From: Hydractinia symbiolongicarpus
Lineage: Eukaryota > Cnidaria > Hydrozoa > Anthoathecata > Hydractiniidae
Reading direction: 5' to 3'
Length of the DNA: 64,000 nucleotides
Assembly (NCBI RefSeq): GCF_029227915.1
Contig: NC_079875.1
Location: 28,582,001 to 28,646,000 of the forward strand
The notes under the pieces are model-generated. The model worked only from the letters and a program-made list of their open reading frames with translations. It was not told the origin of the DNA and did no database searches. The translations under genes were made by a program, and so were the position numbers. Within the stretch, counting starts at the first letter, position 1, and every line of letters starts with the position of its first letter. Positions 35,989 through 47,860 of this stretch are shown here, piece by piece.

Positions 35989-38097
35989 TTATTTAAGTTC
36001 GTATGCTTTGCTCAGTGCATCAACAACATCGATATTTGATTTACATATTGCGCCAACTTTTTTCCGATAAAATTGGCGATCTTGACCAATATCTTCACAA
36101 GTTAAGAAAGACGAAAATTCTTGGTTGGTAAACAAAACATAGCGTAATTCCATTCCAGATATCTGAGCTTGTATCTTCATATCAATTCGCGGTACATTAT
36201 TTTCACACCTTTGATAAACGAAATTGTAAAAATTCATTGCTTCAAGACTCAGTTCTTTAAACACACGTAGGGCATTGGATAAAAGATTTCCAACTATTTT
36301 GCACCTACTAAGATGAACCTTAAAACAACTCCTCGAAAATTAGAAAGTTTCAAACAACGTAAGATACTTTTTAATAGATTCCATTATGTCTTTATTGTCA
36401 TCAATTAAAACATTAATCTTCTACTACAGTGAGCACTTCGGCTATTTTAAAACATTTTTTGGGAATTAGGATTAAAAGCAAACTGTTCACTCCAACTTTA
36501 CCAATAAATCATCCTGATAATCTCCATCTATGACACAAACGTTGATGTTATTAGGCAGCCTCTCACCTTTACTTTCTTGAATAATGGTTTTCAAGGTATC
36601 ATCCGGTATATTTTCAACGGACAGATTTTCATATTCAGCAATGAACAATTGATCTGTGCATCTTCCTAAAGATTCTACTAAATGTTGCTTTAAGTAGTAG
36701 TCTGACTTGTCAACAAAAACCCACACTCTTTCCGTTTCCATATCCGTGAAGGCGACAGAATCAGTCACAATAACTGAAATTCCTAATCTAGATAACTTCA
36801 AAACCTCATCTTTCATCTTGCGATGACTGTTGGTAAGAGCTGGTGTGTAATCTATGCAAGCTTTTTCTGATAGCTTGCAAAGATTCTTTAGAACCTTGGC
36901 AATATAATGATCGAAGCATAAGGCCACAATATTGTCACTGCCTCCACACAACTTCTGTAGCACAGCCAACAAGCATATAGTGTAGTTTTCACTGTTTTTT
37001 CTCTGTATAGACGGGACGTTTTCCAGTAATGTTGTGGCCGATCCTAGTAGTACCATTGAACTTGAATTCTGTTCTAGTATTTCCTCCCTCGCTGACATTT
37101 TCTAACCCCAGCCTCTTAAAAAGGTAATCTAAATGATCTTCATTATCTACAGTAAAGTTAGATTTCACTTCTACATCAGTTGAACATAATTCTTTGTTCT
37201 CATTAAGGGATTTAGCTGTAGTGTTATTGGTTTTCGTGATTACTTCTTTTGTAGATTGAAGAGCTTGCAATTGTTTGTTTAATGTTGCAAGTGACTCTTC
37301 TTTTCTTTTGTCATCTTCACTTACTGTATTTGCTGTAAAGTTTGGATGCTTAAATATATTTACCTGAGCTACTAATTTTCTGATGCATATTTTTATCAAT
37401 TCGTTTATTGCCTTCGTTGTCCTCATAGTTCTTTTTAACTCAAACTTTTTAATCCAGTTTAATGAAACTGATACTTTTCATGTTATTCCATACTCTGTGA
37501 ACTTATCATAATTGTTGAATCTTTGATTCCTGCAATTGTTTCATCTTCAATTAAACGCTTCATACTAGCTGCTTCCTGTCGATCCAACTTTTCAGCATCG
37601 TACTCATCAAATATAAAGTGCATCATCGTATTTTCGGTTTTATCATATACCTTCCTAATAACACTGGACAAATTGACATTAGAATCAAGATCCACATCAT
37701 GCTTTAGTTGCAGAAGATCTGTTGCTATAATGGTAATGTTCTTTTTTGTATCATTGAAAGATTGGTTAGCTATTCCTTTAATGGTTGACTGAAACAAGCA
37801 CTGAGATTTACAACATACATAATAGATCCTCACTTCACCTTCTGCTCTTTCATCTAATAATTCGGCATGCTTGTAAGTATCATAATTTGTTAATACCATG
37901 CTCCCAACCGAACATTTGTCTTTACCAGAACACCAATTGGTAAGTACTTCTCCAAAGCAACCAATTTCTGTATCCTTAACACAATCAACTGGTAGTTTGA
38001 TATGCTGCTTGTATGGCTTTTCAAAATAACGATTTACATATTCATCACAAAGCTGATCCCATTTTTTATCACTAATTACTTTGCGTTTTCCGTCCAC
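35989..38097 (-). pseudogene. Frameshifted P-loop ATPase / SF1 helicase-like gene, unrecognised family
   Basis: Four minus-strand frames (38,097-37,483; 37,426-36,989; 37,098-36,487; 36,264-35,989) line up as one protein of about 650 residues. Part 1 has a cysteine-rich segment (YYVCCKSQCLFQST) and then MMHFIFDEYDAEKLDRQEAA, which looks like Walker B (hhhhDE), followed by DSTIMISSQSME, similar to a helicase motif III strand. Part 2 is a coiled charged linker (KEESLATLNKQLQALQSTKE). Part 3 has LGISVIVTDSVAFTDMETER, VWVFVDKSDYY and HLVESLGRCTDQLFIAEY, which resemble motifs V and VI of SF1 helicases, although the usual arginines are replaced. Part 4 is a tail of about 90 residues. No Walker A is seen; it would lie upstream of 38,097, where a stop interrupts. 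Frame changes near 37,480 and 37,100 and a gap at 36.27-36.49 kb indicate decay or missed introns. The helicase-like reading is inference from motif order. Confidence 0.5.
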
Positions 38098-38109
38098 AAT
38101 GTACCTACC

Positions 38110-41100
38110 CTTTTCAAGTCATTTTTCAAAACGCTCTTATTAGCTAATAAACTGTTATTAACATCTGAAGATATTTATATGCGAGGACTATACTCTTTCA
38201 CTACGTGTATCAACAGAAACAGGAGACTTGTGAAAAACATGTTATACTAATCTTTTTAGCGATTTTGAAAGACCTGTTTCTCTTATAACTTAGCCATTTC
38301 GATTTTCTGTCAACTCTATTTATTTGGCACCTATAGGTGGAAATATATTATCAACTCACCAAACTCAATATCTAAACTGTAAAATTCACTTTTTTGGTCT
38401 GAATCAATTCATTTATCTTAAACCTGTACCTATTACCATTTTTGAATTTTATCTTGACTGAAGAAGATTTATTTAAATTTAATAAGCTTTACCTTTTCTT
38501 CTTCTTTTTTAAATCGAGTTGACAGAAAATCGAAATGGCTAAGTTAGATACAGTTGCACCGGTACATTAATTATCTTTCAACCTTTCACATTTCACTGTA
38601 AATCAAAATAAAACATATATGAATTTCCTCAAAGTTTTAAAATTAAAGGTTGCAAAGCATAATCTAAACGAATATTACTAGATCCTCTCAACCTAGAATA
38701 TATAAGAAGCCTATTAATGCACCATCAACTGCCTTTCTATGAATACACTTACATTGACTTTTGTTCAAAATCATCACCTAAAAAAAGTTAATGAAGGGTT
38801 AATCGATAAGTTCAATTGGTCACAAAGTTATGGCATTAAATCACACCGCAGCGTATTATTGTATAGGATTTGCCATCTGGCCCGTGAAAACCCTATTGAT
38901 AACACTAAAGTATTAAAAAATTTAAAATTTTGCACAAAATCCACTAACAAACACACACAGGAATTTTGTAAACTTCACTGGTATTTTTCAGATAAAATTG
39001 TTACAGTTGATTCTGTTAAAATTGAAACGCTTAAAACGAAACAGATAATGACACTAATAACAATATTTATTTCCAGTAATTTTTCTCGAGTATTTTATTA
39101 TGACAAAGCAAATACATTAACTCTTTAAGTATTAGTGACATGAAGGGTGCGAGATATTTTTAGATGTTTGTGTACTCGTTGCATTTATTGTGTAAAACGC
39201 TGAACAAAGTAATGTATAGAAACATGTGCTTTCAACGAACGGTTAAGAAGATACAAGGGTTTAGAAGTTTTTCTCACGTCAAAAAAAGTTCGCCACAAAT
39301 TATTTGTCCATTGCGTAGAGCTTGAAAGGCTGGTTAAGAAAATGTATAGGATCGTAATGGCTTCATTACTTTAAATTAATCTATCGACGTGAAATAATAC
39401 TATTGACGTCGTGATATTTAATTTGTCGATTGACATTTACGTTTCATTTAATGTTTTAACTTAGTTCCTGGGTGAACTTGTTTTCGAGCTGCGCATGCAG
39501 AAAGTTCACTGCCAAAAATTAAATTTTTGTAGCGCAACATAAGAAAAAAATTATTCAAACCCCTTGCTGGCACAATTTTTTTTCTTACTTTTTCACAATA
39601 TTTGTCTAAACAAAACGCTCGAATATATTGATGCCTAATTTAGCTACTGAATTTCCAAAAGTACGATTGCAACTAAGTCAATTACATAAAGTTGTTGCTG
39701 TTGACTATCATTATAACATTCATTTAATGCAAGGAAAACGTTTGAAAGGTATTCCGTTATAAAACGCAGTGGATAATTGTACGCGATTTTAAGTATTTTT
39801 ACAATAAGCTCAAACCGAAACGTCTAACGTATTAAAATTAATGTATTAGTTATAATTGCAACAAACGACGATGTCATCAATAGATAAAGGGTCATGAAGT
39901 ACATATCACATGCCGGACGTGGATTCAAACTGTCAAACTGGCTATTTTTTATAATTGCAAGAAATTCATTAAAAATTGTAAAATGTAAAAAAATACTTTG
40001 GAAATATAAAAATAAAACATATAGGTTAAAGTCAAAACATGTGGTTTTAATTTGTGGTTTTAAACATAGCCTTTTTGACAGTTTTTTTAGTCCATGTCTA
40101 GGACACTCTTAAAGCACGTTTTCTTGAATTCTGCTTAGCAGCCTTGTGTTTTTCAGGAATATCATATGAAAAGGTGCGAACTTCAGTAAACAATGTACAT
40201 ATGCTCTAACAAGTCTAAAGTAACTTCTTCATCATCTTGTGGCTCAACCCAATAACAAGCGCTCTTAAAATTAGATGAGCAACTTGTTGACTATGTTGTG
40301 ACTACCAATTTGGTTTGGAAATTAATAGTCATATTTAACGAAAACTGCGAAAACCACAAACCTCCACAATTACGAATATTATGATATAAAAATCAATGTT
40401 ATCATTTTTACATGCTTTCAAAAGTGAAATAAACTGTGTGCGACTTTACTTTTTACTTAGTGACACTAGCCCAGCTGACATAAAAACGTCCTAACTTATT
40501 AAGATTAATGTATTAGTTATAATTCAGCGACAATGTCATTTAGTGAAGATTTGCGTCTTTAAATCACACCGTATGAAATGTCCTATAAACGTTTCCAAGA
40601 CGTCCGCACGTCTTTAATGTTGATTTTAACCATTTCTAATTACTACAGGTGTCCTGTTATCAGATACAGATGCATGTATGCAGACAGTTAAAATTGACGA
40701 TGTCACAATTCCAGAAATTATAGAAAACGATAACATAATGCTTTCATTTTTAAAATAACATTTCTGAAAAATAACAGAGAGAATAAAAGGACGCGTAATT
40801 GATACAAAAAAACATTGAAATATCAAGGGGAACATTTGGTTATATGGACGCCATTTTTATATCTCAATTACAGATAGCTTTACCTTCTATATAGCGCAAA
40901 TTTCCAGTTCCTGACATCACCGTCTGATATGAATGTTGAATAATACGCTACCCCACTATTTTAATTTTAAAAAAATTCCTGAGCGGTTGGGTGGACATCC
41001 CACGAAAGTATAACCTCTCTATGACATAACCCCACCATCACAACTTTCCGCAACGTGCAATGCAGGCGTGCTTGCAGTGAACTGTCATATTAACATGGCA

Positions 41101-41777
41101 TACCTTGTCCGCTCTCTCTTATTATATAGCGCATTTCTCCAGTTTACGACGCCAAGGCGAGGGCCGTAAACATTTACTGCCGCTGTGTTAATACGGACCG
41201 TGGAAAAGTATTTATTGTACCTAAGTGGTATTGTTTTGGCACCGGCGACACAGACCGGAACTGTGTTAATATATAGCATGCTAATCCACTTTTTGACACA
41301 TGAGCGGGGTAAGTATCAAGATGTGTTTTTTATACGTAAAGCAAGAAAAGAGAAAATGATTGATTTTGTATTTAATTTTTAAAATTCGAGTTTTCCACCT
41401 GCTGAAAAAACTGCACATTTCTACATTTCGGAAATATATATCGTGGAACAGCTTTGGGACGCAGAATTTCTATTTCCCGGGTGGCTTTTTCTGTACTCTC
41501 TGTTTACTTAAAATTAATTAGGCACAAGAATAATTTAGAATTACCATCCTTTTCTAAATTACTTTGGCTGTTTTTGTTATTTTCATTACACCAATGTCTC
41601 CTTTCGTCCTGTTCCATGGCATCCTCAGCAACAATTTCCAAATCTGGTTGTTCATGTTACTTTTCGTAATCATACGGTTGCTATTGAATGACAATAATAG
41701 TAGAAATAAGCAAATCGATGTGATTTTCAAAGAAATATGTAAACATACGTTCACCTTTATATTCAACAGACATTGCT
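38110..41777. other. Long AT-rich non-coding stretch
   Basis: No gene supported. A 129-codon plus-strand frame (38,739-39,128) shows no family I know and has AT-driven composition. TTAATGTATTAGTTATAAT occurs near 39,838 and 40,504, a short direct repeat. CGATTTTCTGTCAACTC at 38,302 and GAGTTGACAGAAAATCG at 38,516 form an inverted pair about 230 bp apart. GTATAGGATC phrases at about 39,345 and 44,987 belong to a dispersed repeat. Confidence 0.4.
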
Positions 41778-41966
41778 TTATAGTAAATATTTTTTTAATG
41801 TTAAAATAACACAACTGTAAACATTTTTTACCCGGTTGTGAATAATTTTATGACATACAACATAACCGTAAAAAGAATATCCAGTTACGAACAATGCTAT
41901 TGCTATTACTATTTTTTCTTTTGGAATAAAATGTTTAGGTGTTGGTGCTGTTAGAAATTTATTCCT
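41778..41966 (-). pseudogene. Helitron-like helicase C-terminal fragment (second copy)
   Basis: The minus strand reads NKFLTAPTPKHFIPKEKIVI. This matches ITFLTAPTPDHFISNRNSIV at the end of the helicase at 59.87-59.93 kb. The following DNA (CTGGATATTCTTTTTACGGT and a CACAACCGGGTAAAAAATG block) also matches the DNA just after that gene (60.01-60.16 kb), which shows true common descent. Everything upstream of the TFLTAP segment is missing here. It is separated by about 1.7 kb from the N-terminal part at 43.7-44.4 kb, so the copy suffered a large internal deletion or replacement. Confidence 0.75.
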
Positions 41967-43383
41967 AATTTTCAGCAAATTAAAAATTAGGAGTTCGTAC
42001 ATACGTAATAAGCACAATGAATATCATTTTAGGAGACTGAACTCAAATCTGAAAAGATAAGTTTTGTGTTTCTTCCATCATTATTACTATACATAAATAG
42101 CCACGCACAATTTGCTTTAATACGTCTCAAAAGTAAAATATTAAAGGTAGTTTTGTTGGTATTTCGCATGCTATTTTAAAAACAGTTTGTAGTGTTGCAA
42201 TCTTCGTCAACTTTGGATTTTTTGTACACTATGACGTATGCAAATGACACTGTGTATGACATGTGTTTACCTTATCATATTTACCTGGGGAGAGTACCAT
42301 TCCGATGGAAATATGGTAATAAATATATCAGGATACTCAAATTGATTGACAACATTAATAAGAAATGCATGTTGCCAGTACTGCGGTGAGAACCATTTTC
42401 CAACCATCTCACTGGCTATAACACCTTAACAAAATGATAAATAAGTACAGTAAAAAAATTTCCACTGTTTAACTCCAAAGCGAAGCCTTAAGATTTCGCC
42501 AGCGCCGAATGTTGGCTTCCTGTGAATGGCCAGTTTTGATGCGATTAAAATTTTTGCGAAGCGAAATTGTGCAGCGCATTTAATACACGCGAGGTATACC
42601 AAGAGAATTATCTGACTGATATTTTCTCACGAAAAAAACGGCTATCGGCTAATTTGAATAATCGTGTATTTAACAGACCTAACACAAATACATATTTTAA
42701 GTAATTAAAAACACATATCTGGTTAGTTTTTGTGTATTTATGTTCGTATCATTATGTGGGATTGTATTCGCATACAAAATGATTGTTATAATTTTTTTTC
42801 TTCATTTTTTATATAGTTTTCACCAAGTCGTGATAATAATCAATTTTTTAAATCTTCCCGCTTTTTTGTTGCTATGCTTTTCGCTTAAAATTTTGAGTTA
42901 AAAAGCTTGTACCTTTTTTTGAAGGTGCATTTTATTAATTTGAACGTTTTTAACGCGTAAAAACGTGTTGTATTTATCGCTTCATTAATAAGAAGAAAAT
43001 ATTAAATTATCAGCTTACGTTGGTATATTTACGTGGTATCCTTTTCATGCGGCAGAAGAAGAGTAAGTCGTGAAGGTCTGGATGATTAAATTTTTATTTT
43101 CACATGTCTTGGTTTTAATGTACCTAGCTAGCTAAACTACTCTTTGTGCTTGAAGCCACCATGAAAAATATGGCTTCTATTGTCTTCCGGTGAAATAATT
43201 AATAGCAGAAACTTAGAATACTATATGTCCAGGGTCTGGGGAAGTGGATATTAGGCACCAGAGTGTAGTATAGGTAGTGTTCATGAACTTCACTTCTGGT
43301 TAAGTTGGTTTCTTGTCTTACCCCTAATTTTGAGAATCGATTTATTAGGACATTTCCTTAGTTCTTATATATATATCACTGCT
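41967..43383. other. Interval between the two halves of the second Helitron-like copy
   Basis: No gene firmly supported. A 65-codon plus-strand frame at 42,192-42,389 (MTYANDTVYDMCLPYHIYLG then RVPFRWKYGNK) is protein-like but unrecognised. It may be the same plus-strand unit as the OTU-like scrap at 43.4 kb. Confidence 0.35.
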
Positions 43384-43541
43384 GCAGATGGAAACTGAGT
43401 TTATCATGCATGGAAACAATTTATAAAAAAATTGAACCAAATTTTGCTGGAACCCATGAAAACTTACGAGTTGCAGCATCAATATTTGTGCGTCAACACC
43501 GTTATGAAGATTTTAGCCTTGGAAGATACACATATAAGTGA
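43384..43541 (+). pseudogene. OTU-type cysteine protease-like scrap
   Basis: Two overlapping frames give ADGN, a stop and VYHA, and then, one base shifted, HENLRVAASIFVRQHRYEDF. OTU deubiquitinase-like proteases have a D-G-N-C-(L/V)-(F/Y)-x-A block with the catalytic cysteine, followed about 20 residues later by an (H)-x-x-L-R-x-x-(A/V) helix (family knowledge). Here the cysteine position is the stop TGA, one base away from TGC or TGT. OTU domains are known cargo of Helentron-type Helitrons and of some other animal transposons, so the location beside a decayed Helitron copy is suggestive, although it is on the opposite strand. The match is short. Confidence 0.4.
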
Positions 43542-43702
43542 GAGTGCAATTTTACTTAAACAGACAGTACACATGTACACTTTGTTGTGGTACGTTGAGT
43601 GAACTGTATTATTTCTTCTAACCACGTTGGCGAAAAGTATGTTTTTAAATAGTAATTTTAAAGTGTAACAACTTTTAAAATTAAAGTGAAATTACTATTT
43701 CC

Positions 43703-44440
43703 AGTAACCACTGCTAAAAATTTTGCGATCTAATGATGCCACTGGAGTAGAGCCAAACTTTTTGCCACTTTCAATAGCATCTATATAAAAATTGAAAGGT
43801 GCATTTCTTATATGAAAAGATATATTACTTGTGGCAATGTAATGAGTATTTTAAACGTACCAGAAACTGTTTTTGTACATCCAACGATCGTACGGATATT
43901 GGAGGAGTTCAAAATTAACGGAATAATCAACAATTTCACTACAACATTTTACAATAAATGATTTTTTCCACTTAGCCGTCTTGAGGCACCCCGATTGTGC
44001 TTTCACACAAGTTCGTGTAATAATATTTGCAAGGCCAAATTGCACATTCTATTCCTTACATTCTGAAGATTTTTTTTCCATACCACTGACATCTCCTCGT
44101 AAGAAATTTTATGGAGCTTGCAATATATTACTTCTGTTGGTGTCTTCCGCATGTTCTATTCACACTAAAGCTGACTCTCTGCGCGTATACTTGCAAAATT
44201 CACCGGTTTTTACACGATAACCATGTTTTTCCTTTTTGTAATTGTCAACATCAACGGTGAACAATGAAAGAAGTTGTTCTTCCTGTTCACTCAAGTACGC
44301 CAAGGGCGTAGACCCGTTGCACATTCGTGTTACAGTATATTTATTGTCAGTACACGCGCACGTAGAAATTTTTGATAACTTTTTCATATTTTGAATAATT
44401 AGGGAAACATACTATTCGCAGCACCAGTCTTTTATTTGCG
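43703..44440 (-). pseudogene. Helitron-like Rep N-terminal region (second copy, degraded)
   Basis: Three minus-strand pieces match the N-terminal part of the 52.8-54.4 kb protein in order. 44,387-44,200 gives STCACTDNKY, LAYLSEQEEQLLSLFTVDVD and YKKEKHGYRVKT, against TTCICSKNVY, LLGMTYEQQNILRIFDIDIG and YERKQHGYRVKT. About 44,080-43,860 gives GIECAIWPCKYYYTNLCES (one frame) and CSEIVDYSVNFELLQYPYDR. About 43,795-43,703 gives DAIESGKKFGSTPVASLDRK and FSSGYWK. Frameshifts separate them. The match stops at SSGYWK, before the Rep catalytic core. The protein divergence exceeds what one would expect of recent duplicates, so this is an older or different subfamily member. Confidence 0.7.
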
Positions 44441-44698
44441 TTCATGTTTGTAAGGGAACAGGATTTATCGTAGGTGAGTAAACGCGATTGACGAAAAATT
44501 GCCTTCTACGAAATTCCAACCAATCGTTTCTGTTTGAATCTTTCTTACTTCAGTCATTTATCGTATAATGTAACAATACTTAATACAGAAAAAGAATATA
44601 CTTTTTCATCGTGAAGTAGCAAGTGACAGCGTGTGTTCGACCATGAATGTGAATTCAATTGCTTCAGCGTTTTCTAAATTTAGAAATATATAGAAAAC

Positions 44699-44800
44699 AG
44701 TCGATAAAACCCGTGGAAAAACCCACTTACACATGATAACAGTAAAAAAGAACCGTTCTTTAAATTTTAAAGTCAGCAATGATCTGTCAAGAGACAAAAT
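44699..44800. mobile_element. Terminus of the GTCGATAAAACCCGTGG element family
   Basis: CAGTCGATAAAACCCGTGG, then CCACTTA and GATAACAGTAAAAAA, follow the same order as the right end of the 26.58-27.37 kb element. The GATGACGTCA repeat at 45.05 kb may be its interior. The opposite end was not found. Confidence 0.45.
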
Positions 44801-47695
44801 ATTTTTTCTTGGAAATTGGTTTTCACATTGCCTCTATTGTGTAGAGCTTGAACTGCTGATCAAGAACACGTATATGATCATAAAATGTTTGCTGACGGCT
44901 GCAATGGCCCGTCAAAACCCCATTTTTTTTTATAAATTTGAATACCTGTTTATCGTATAGATCTTAAAACGATGATCAAGAAAATGTATAGGATCATGTA
45001 CTTTAGGCAAACGGTTGCAGAGATATTAGGGTTTTAAGATTTTGTGTGATGACGTCATATACCTGTCTATTCCAAAACGGATTTTGGGACCCAGGTTTGA
45101 AAAACTACCCAAATTGGTCCCAGATGTTTCTTAGTTACCCACGTGGTGAAAAAACATTGACGACACCACCTCGTTTCTAAATTAGCGATGGCTTGTTGCC
45201 TGTATAAATAATGACCTATGTATTATATGTACCAAAATGGCGACCTTAACGACTTTGCATGAGAAAGAATAAAATGCTGTCAGTGAGAGTAGCTTTTTTT
45301 GTGCACGCCCAACTGGGGAAAAACAGCATCAAATTTTTCCTTAGGTAAACGGATAGAGAATTGATTGCTATCAATATCGATGCATAAATAATTCCGGGTG
45401 CAGGATGGACCGTTTATGTTTTCTGCGGCTAAAGGTACTCCAAGCATTTAAAGACCTTTTAAATTAAAATAATGATATTCTAACATGTGACTTTTTAGGA
45501 ATTACCTTTTATACAGTTATCTAGATAATGCAGCAGCTGCCGAATGGCAGCTAGTGAGTAAAGAATCCAGTCGAGTAAGTCGGAATATCTTCCCTGCCAT
45601 TTGTAGCCAAATAGATGCCAGTCATTTGGGTGAACTGAGCACAACTTGAAGGCATGTTTGACAACCAGTTTTTCTAGAAAAAAATTTCAGCCAAGTAATC
45701 CCCGTGATGATAAAATGTCCAAAATTACCCGACTTGTACCATCTATTTTTGCGCTGCACACTATTGGGATCAATGAAAATTTGGAAAAAGTAACCAAAGG
45801 GGCGAACTCCATGTCCTCTATGTAACTTTTTTAAAATCGCCCCGTTGACTATGACGACGACTAAAAATTCGAGAAAACTAATGCTTATACATGGTTTTAG
45901 ATTGGAAGGGCAATGAAAACCATTAGCCATTGTAGTATTGTTTTAGTTCTAATTCTGAGTCGTCAGTTGACAGCTCAACTTTGCCGAAAAGAATAAAGTC
46001 GGTTTGGAATAAGGCAGCACCATTTCATGATGGTAGGATTTCAAGCCACCAGTCCATGTCTTTCCTAGCCTCTGATGTTATGTCATTATGATGGTGAAAC
46101 CTATCCACTTTGGTGGACAGATATTTGGAAAAATATTTGGCACAATTAAAATGGCAAAAAAAAATTAATTTTGGTCACATAACAAATTGCTGACGTCAAG
46201 ATCAGAATATGACGCACAATAATAATTAGAAATTCTGCTGGAGCGCTATAGCACAGTATGTTCTAAAGCAGACACATAATAGTCTTTCGGGTGTAATATC
46301 ATTTTAAAAAGTAATTTTTTTTCGAAATTTTTGCCGACAAGTAAACCCGTCAAAGCAAAAACATTCTCAGAAATGAATCTCCGTTAAGATTTAAAAATTA
46401 CTCGGGACACCAGTATGAACGCTTAGAATATAAAGGTAAACCGTGTTATTAATAAAAATAAGATAACCTCATTCTTAGAATTTTTAAAAAAGCAGGAGGA
46501 GATCACCAAACTTTGGCAACAGCTTCTTTCCTAACAAAACATGGCTTTTTATATACAATCTTTCATTTATTTAGGAAACACAAACAGCAATAACATTTTA
46601 ACTAACCGCCAAGTTTATAAATGGTCTTCTTAATCATGTATGTAATCACGCATTCTCCCTTTCACAAATAAAGTTGAAGGCAACAAAGTATAAACCACTA
46701 GTTCTTAGCAATTGTTTTTCCCTCTAAAGCTTACTAAGTTTTTAGTAATTGTGAAATAGTATTTCCCCCCCCCCCCCCCCCAAAGCTTACAACCCACTCT
46801 CTTATCAAACAGATAAGAAAATCAAAGAGCTGGCTATGGAAGGATGTCAATGGAACGGCTATAAAGGGCAGGACGAAGATTGACACGGAAGGGCGTGGTG
46901 GTGTAGGTAGACGTGTTGGTGTCGATAGGTCGGATGGGGAAGTAGTATGGAATGATAAGCAAGGATAACGGGCTTTACAGATAAAATAGACGTAAAGGTT
47001 AAAGACAGGGGTATAGATTAAAATTGTGGAATAAGCAGGCACAGACGATTTGGAATATGGGAACGGGGTGATGGTTGATCAGAAATTGCTTAAGACCGTT
47101 TCCTCGCTGTCCCCCTTTTGCTGTATCTTTTTGTTAAGGTTGGATGATAGTCAAGAGTTTTGGACGAAGACATGTGATTTCGAATTTGGTCAAAAAAGTA
47201 TTAATAACATGTTGCTGAAAGTGCCAACACTACTACTAATTCATTAACGTTTTTGTATGTAGCTAATTTTAAAGTTGCATAAATTAAGTTTGTCATAAGC
47301 ATTCCGTGAATTATTGCTTGTTAGTAGTTAAGCTTGTCTTGTAAGAACAAATAGAGAAAAAAGTCTTTAAATTTGTAACTATGTGATTATAACTAAATTT
47401 TTGCACTTTTTAGTTACAGATATTCAATGCGAGACAACTAAAATTAGCAAGGCAGGAAAATTCGAAACAATAGTAATAGTAATAATTTTTAAATAGTACA
47501 TACATTAATACATTAAATATTCAATAAGTTGGTTAAAGTTACATGTTATAGCAGAGACAATGTTACGTAATATATCGGGTAACATTGATGGTTTTGACGA
47601 AGTTAAATCTTCAAGTAGCCAATCTATTATTTCTTATAATATTTTAATGCGTAGCATATTACATCTTTCTGTAATGTAGGCAAATTTAGTATGTT
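44801..47695. other. Non-coding stretch with dispersed repeats and a C run
   Basis: No gene supported. It holds copy 2 of the GATGACGTCAT repeat (about 45,050-45,155) and a C run at about 46,766-46,780. Minus-strand frames of 102 codons at 45,622-45,930 and 46,734-47,042 show no family I recognise, and the second is biased by the G/C run. Confidence 0.4.
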
Positions 47696-47699
47696 TTTT

Positions 47700-47860
47700 A
47701 GGCATTATATATTTTCAAGCCATAGTCATTCTAAAAACATATTGAAAATAATTAGAATAGTATTTGGCAAAAAAGTTAAAAACATCGAGGCTGAAACTAA
47801 AACACACTGGTCTTATAAAAACAACGTGTATATCCTATTGATAATTTATATAAACTGCAT
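47700..47860 (+). pseudogene. Exon-like fragment (copy 2 of the 25.5 kb sequence)
   Basis: The plus strand gives HSHSKNILKIIRIVFGKK and VKNIEAETKTHWSYKNN in frame, matching the minus-strand frame at 25,492-25,610. DNA identity also covers flanking text before the acceptor (TATATTTTCAAGCCATAGTC here, and TATGTTTTCAGGCCATAGTC there). The duplicate therefore includes intron sequence and is not a processed copy. The stop codon is lost. Confidence 0.4.

Noticed and set aside
38739-39128. 129-codon plus-strand gene
   Set aside because: AT-driven composition, no recognisable motif, no conserved second copy and no splice signals in support.
45622-45930. 102-codon minus-strand gene
   Set aside because: No family resemblance or supporting signals. 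It lies in a dispersed-repeat region and may be a chance frame.
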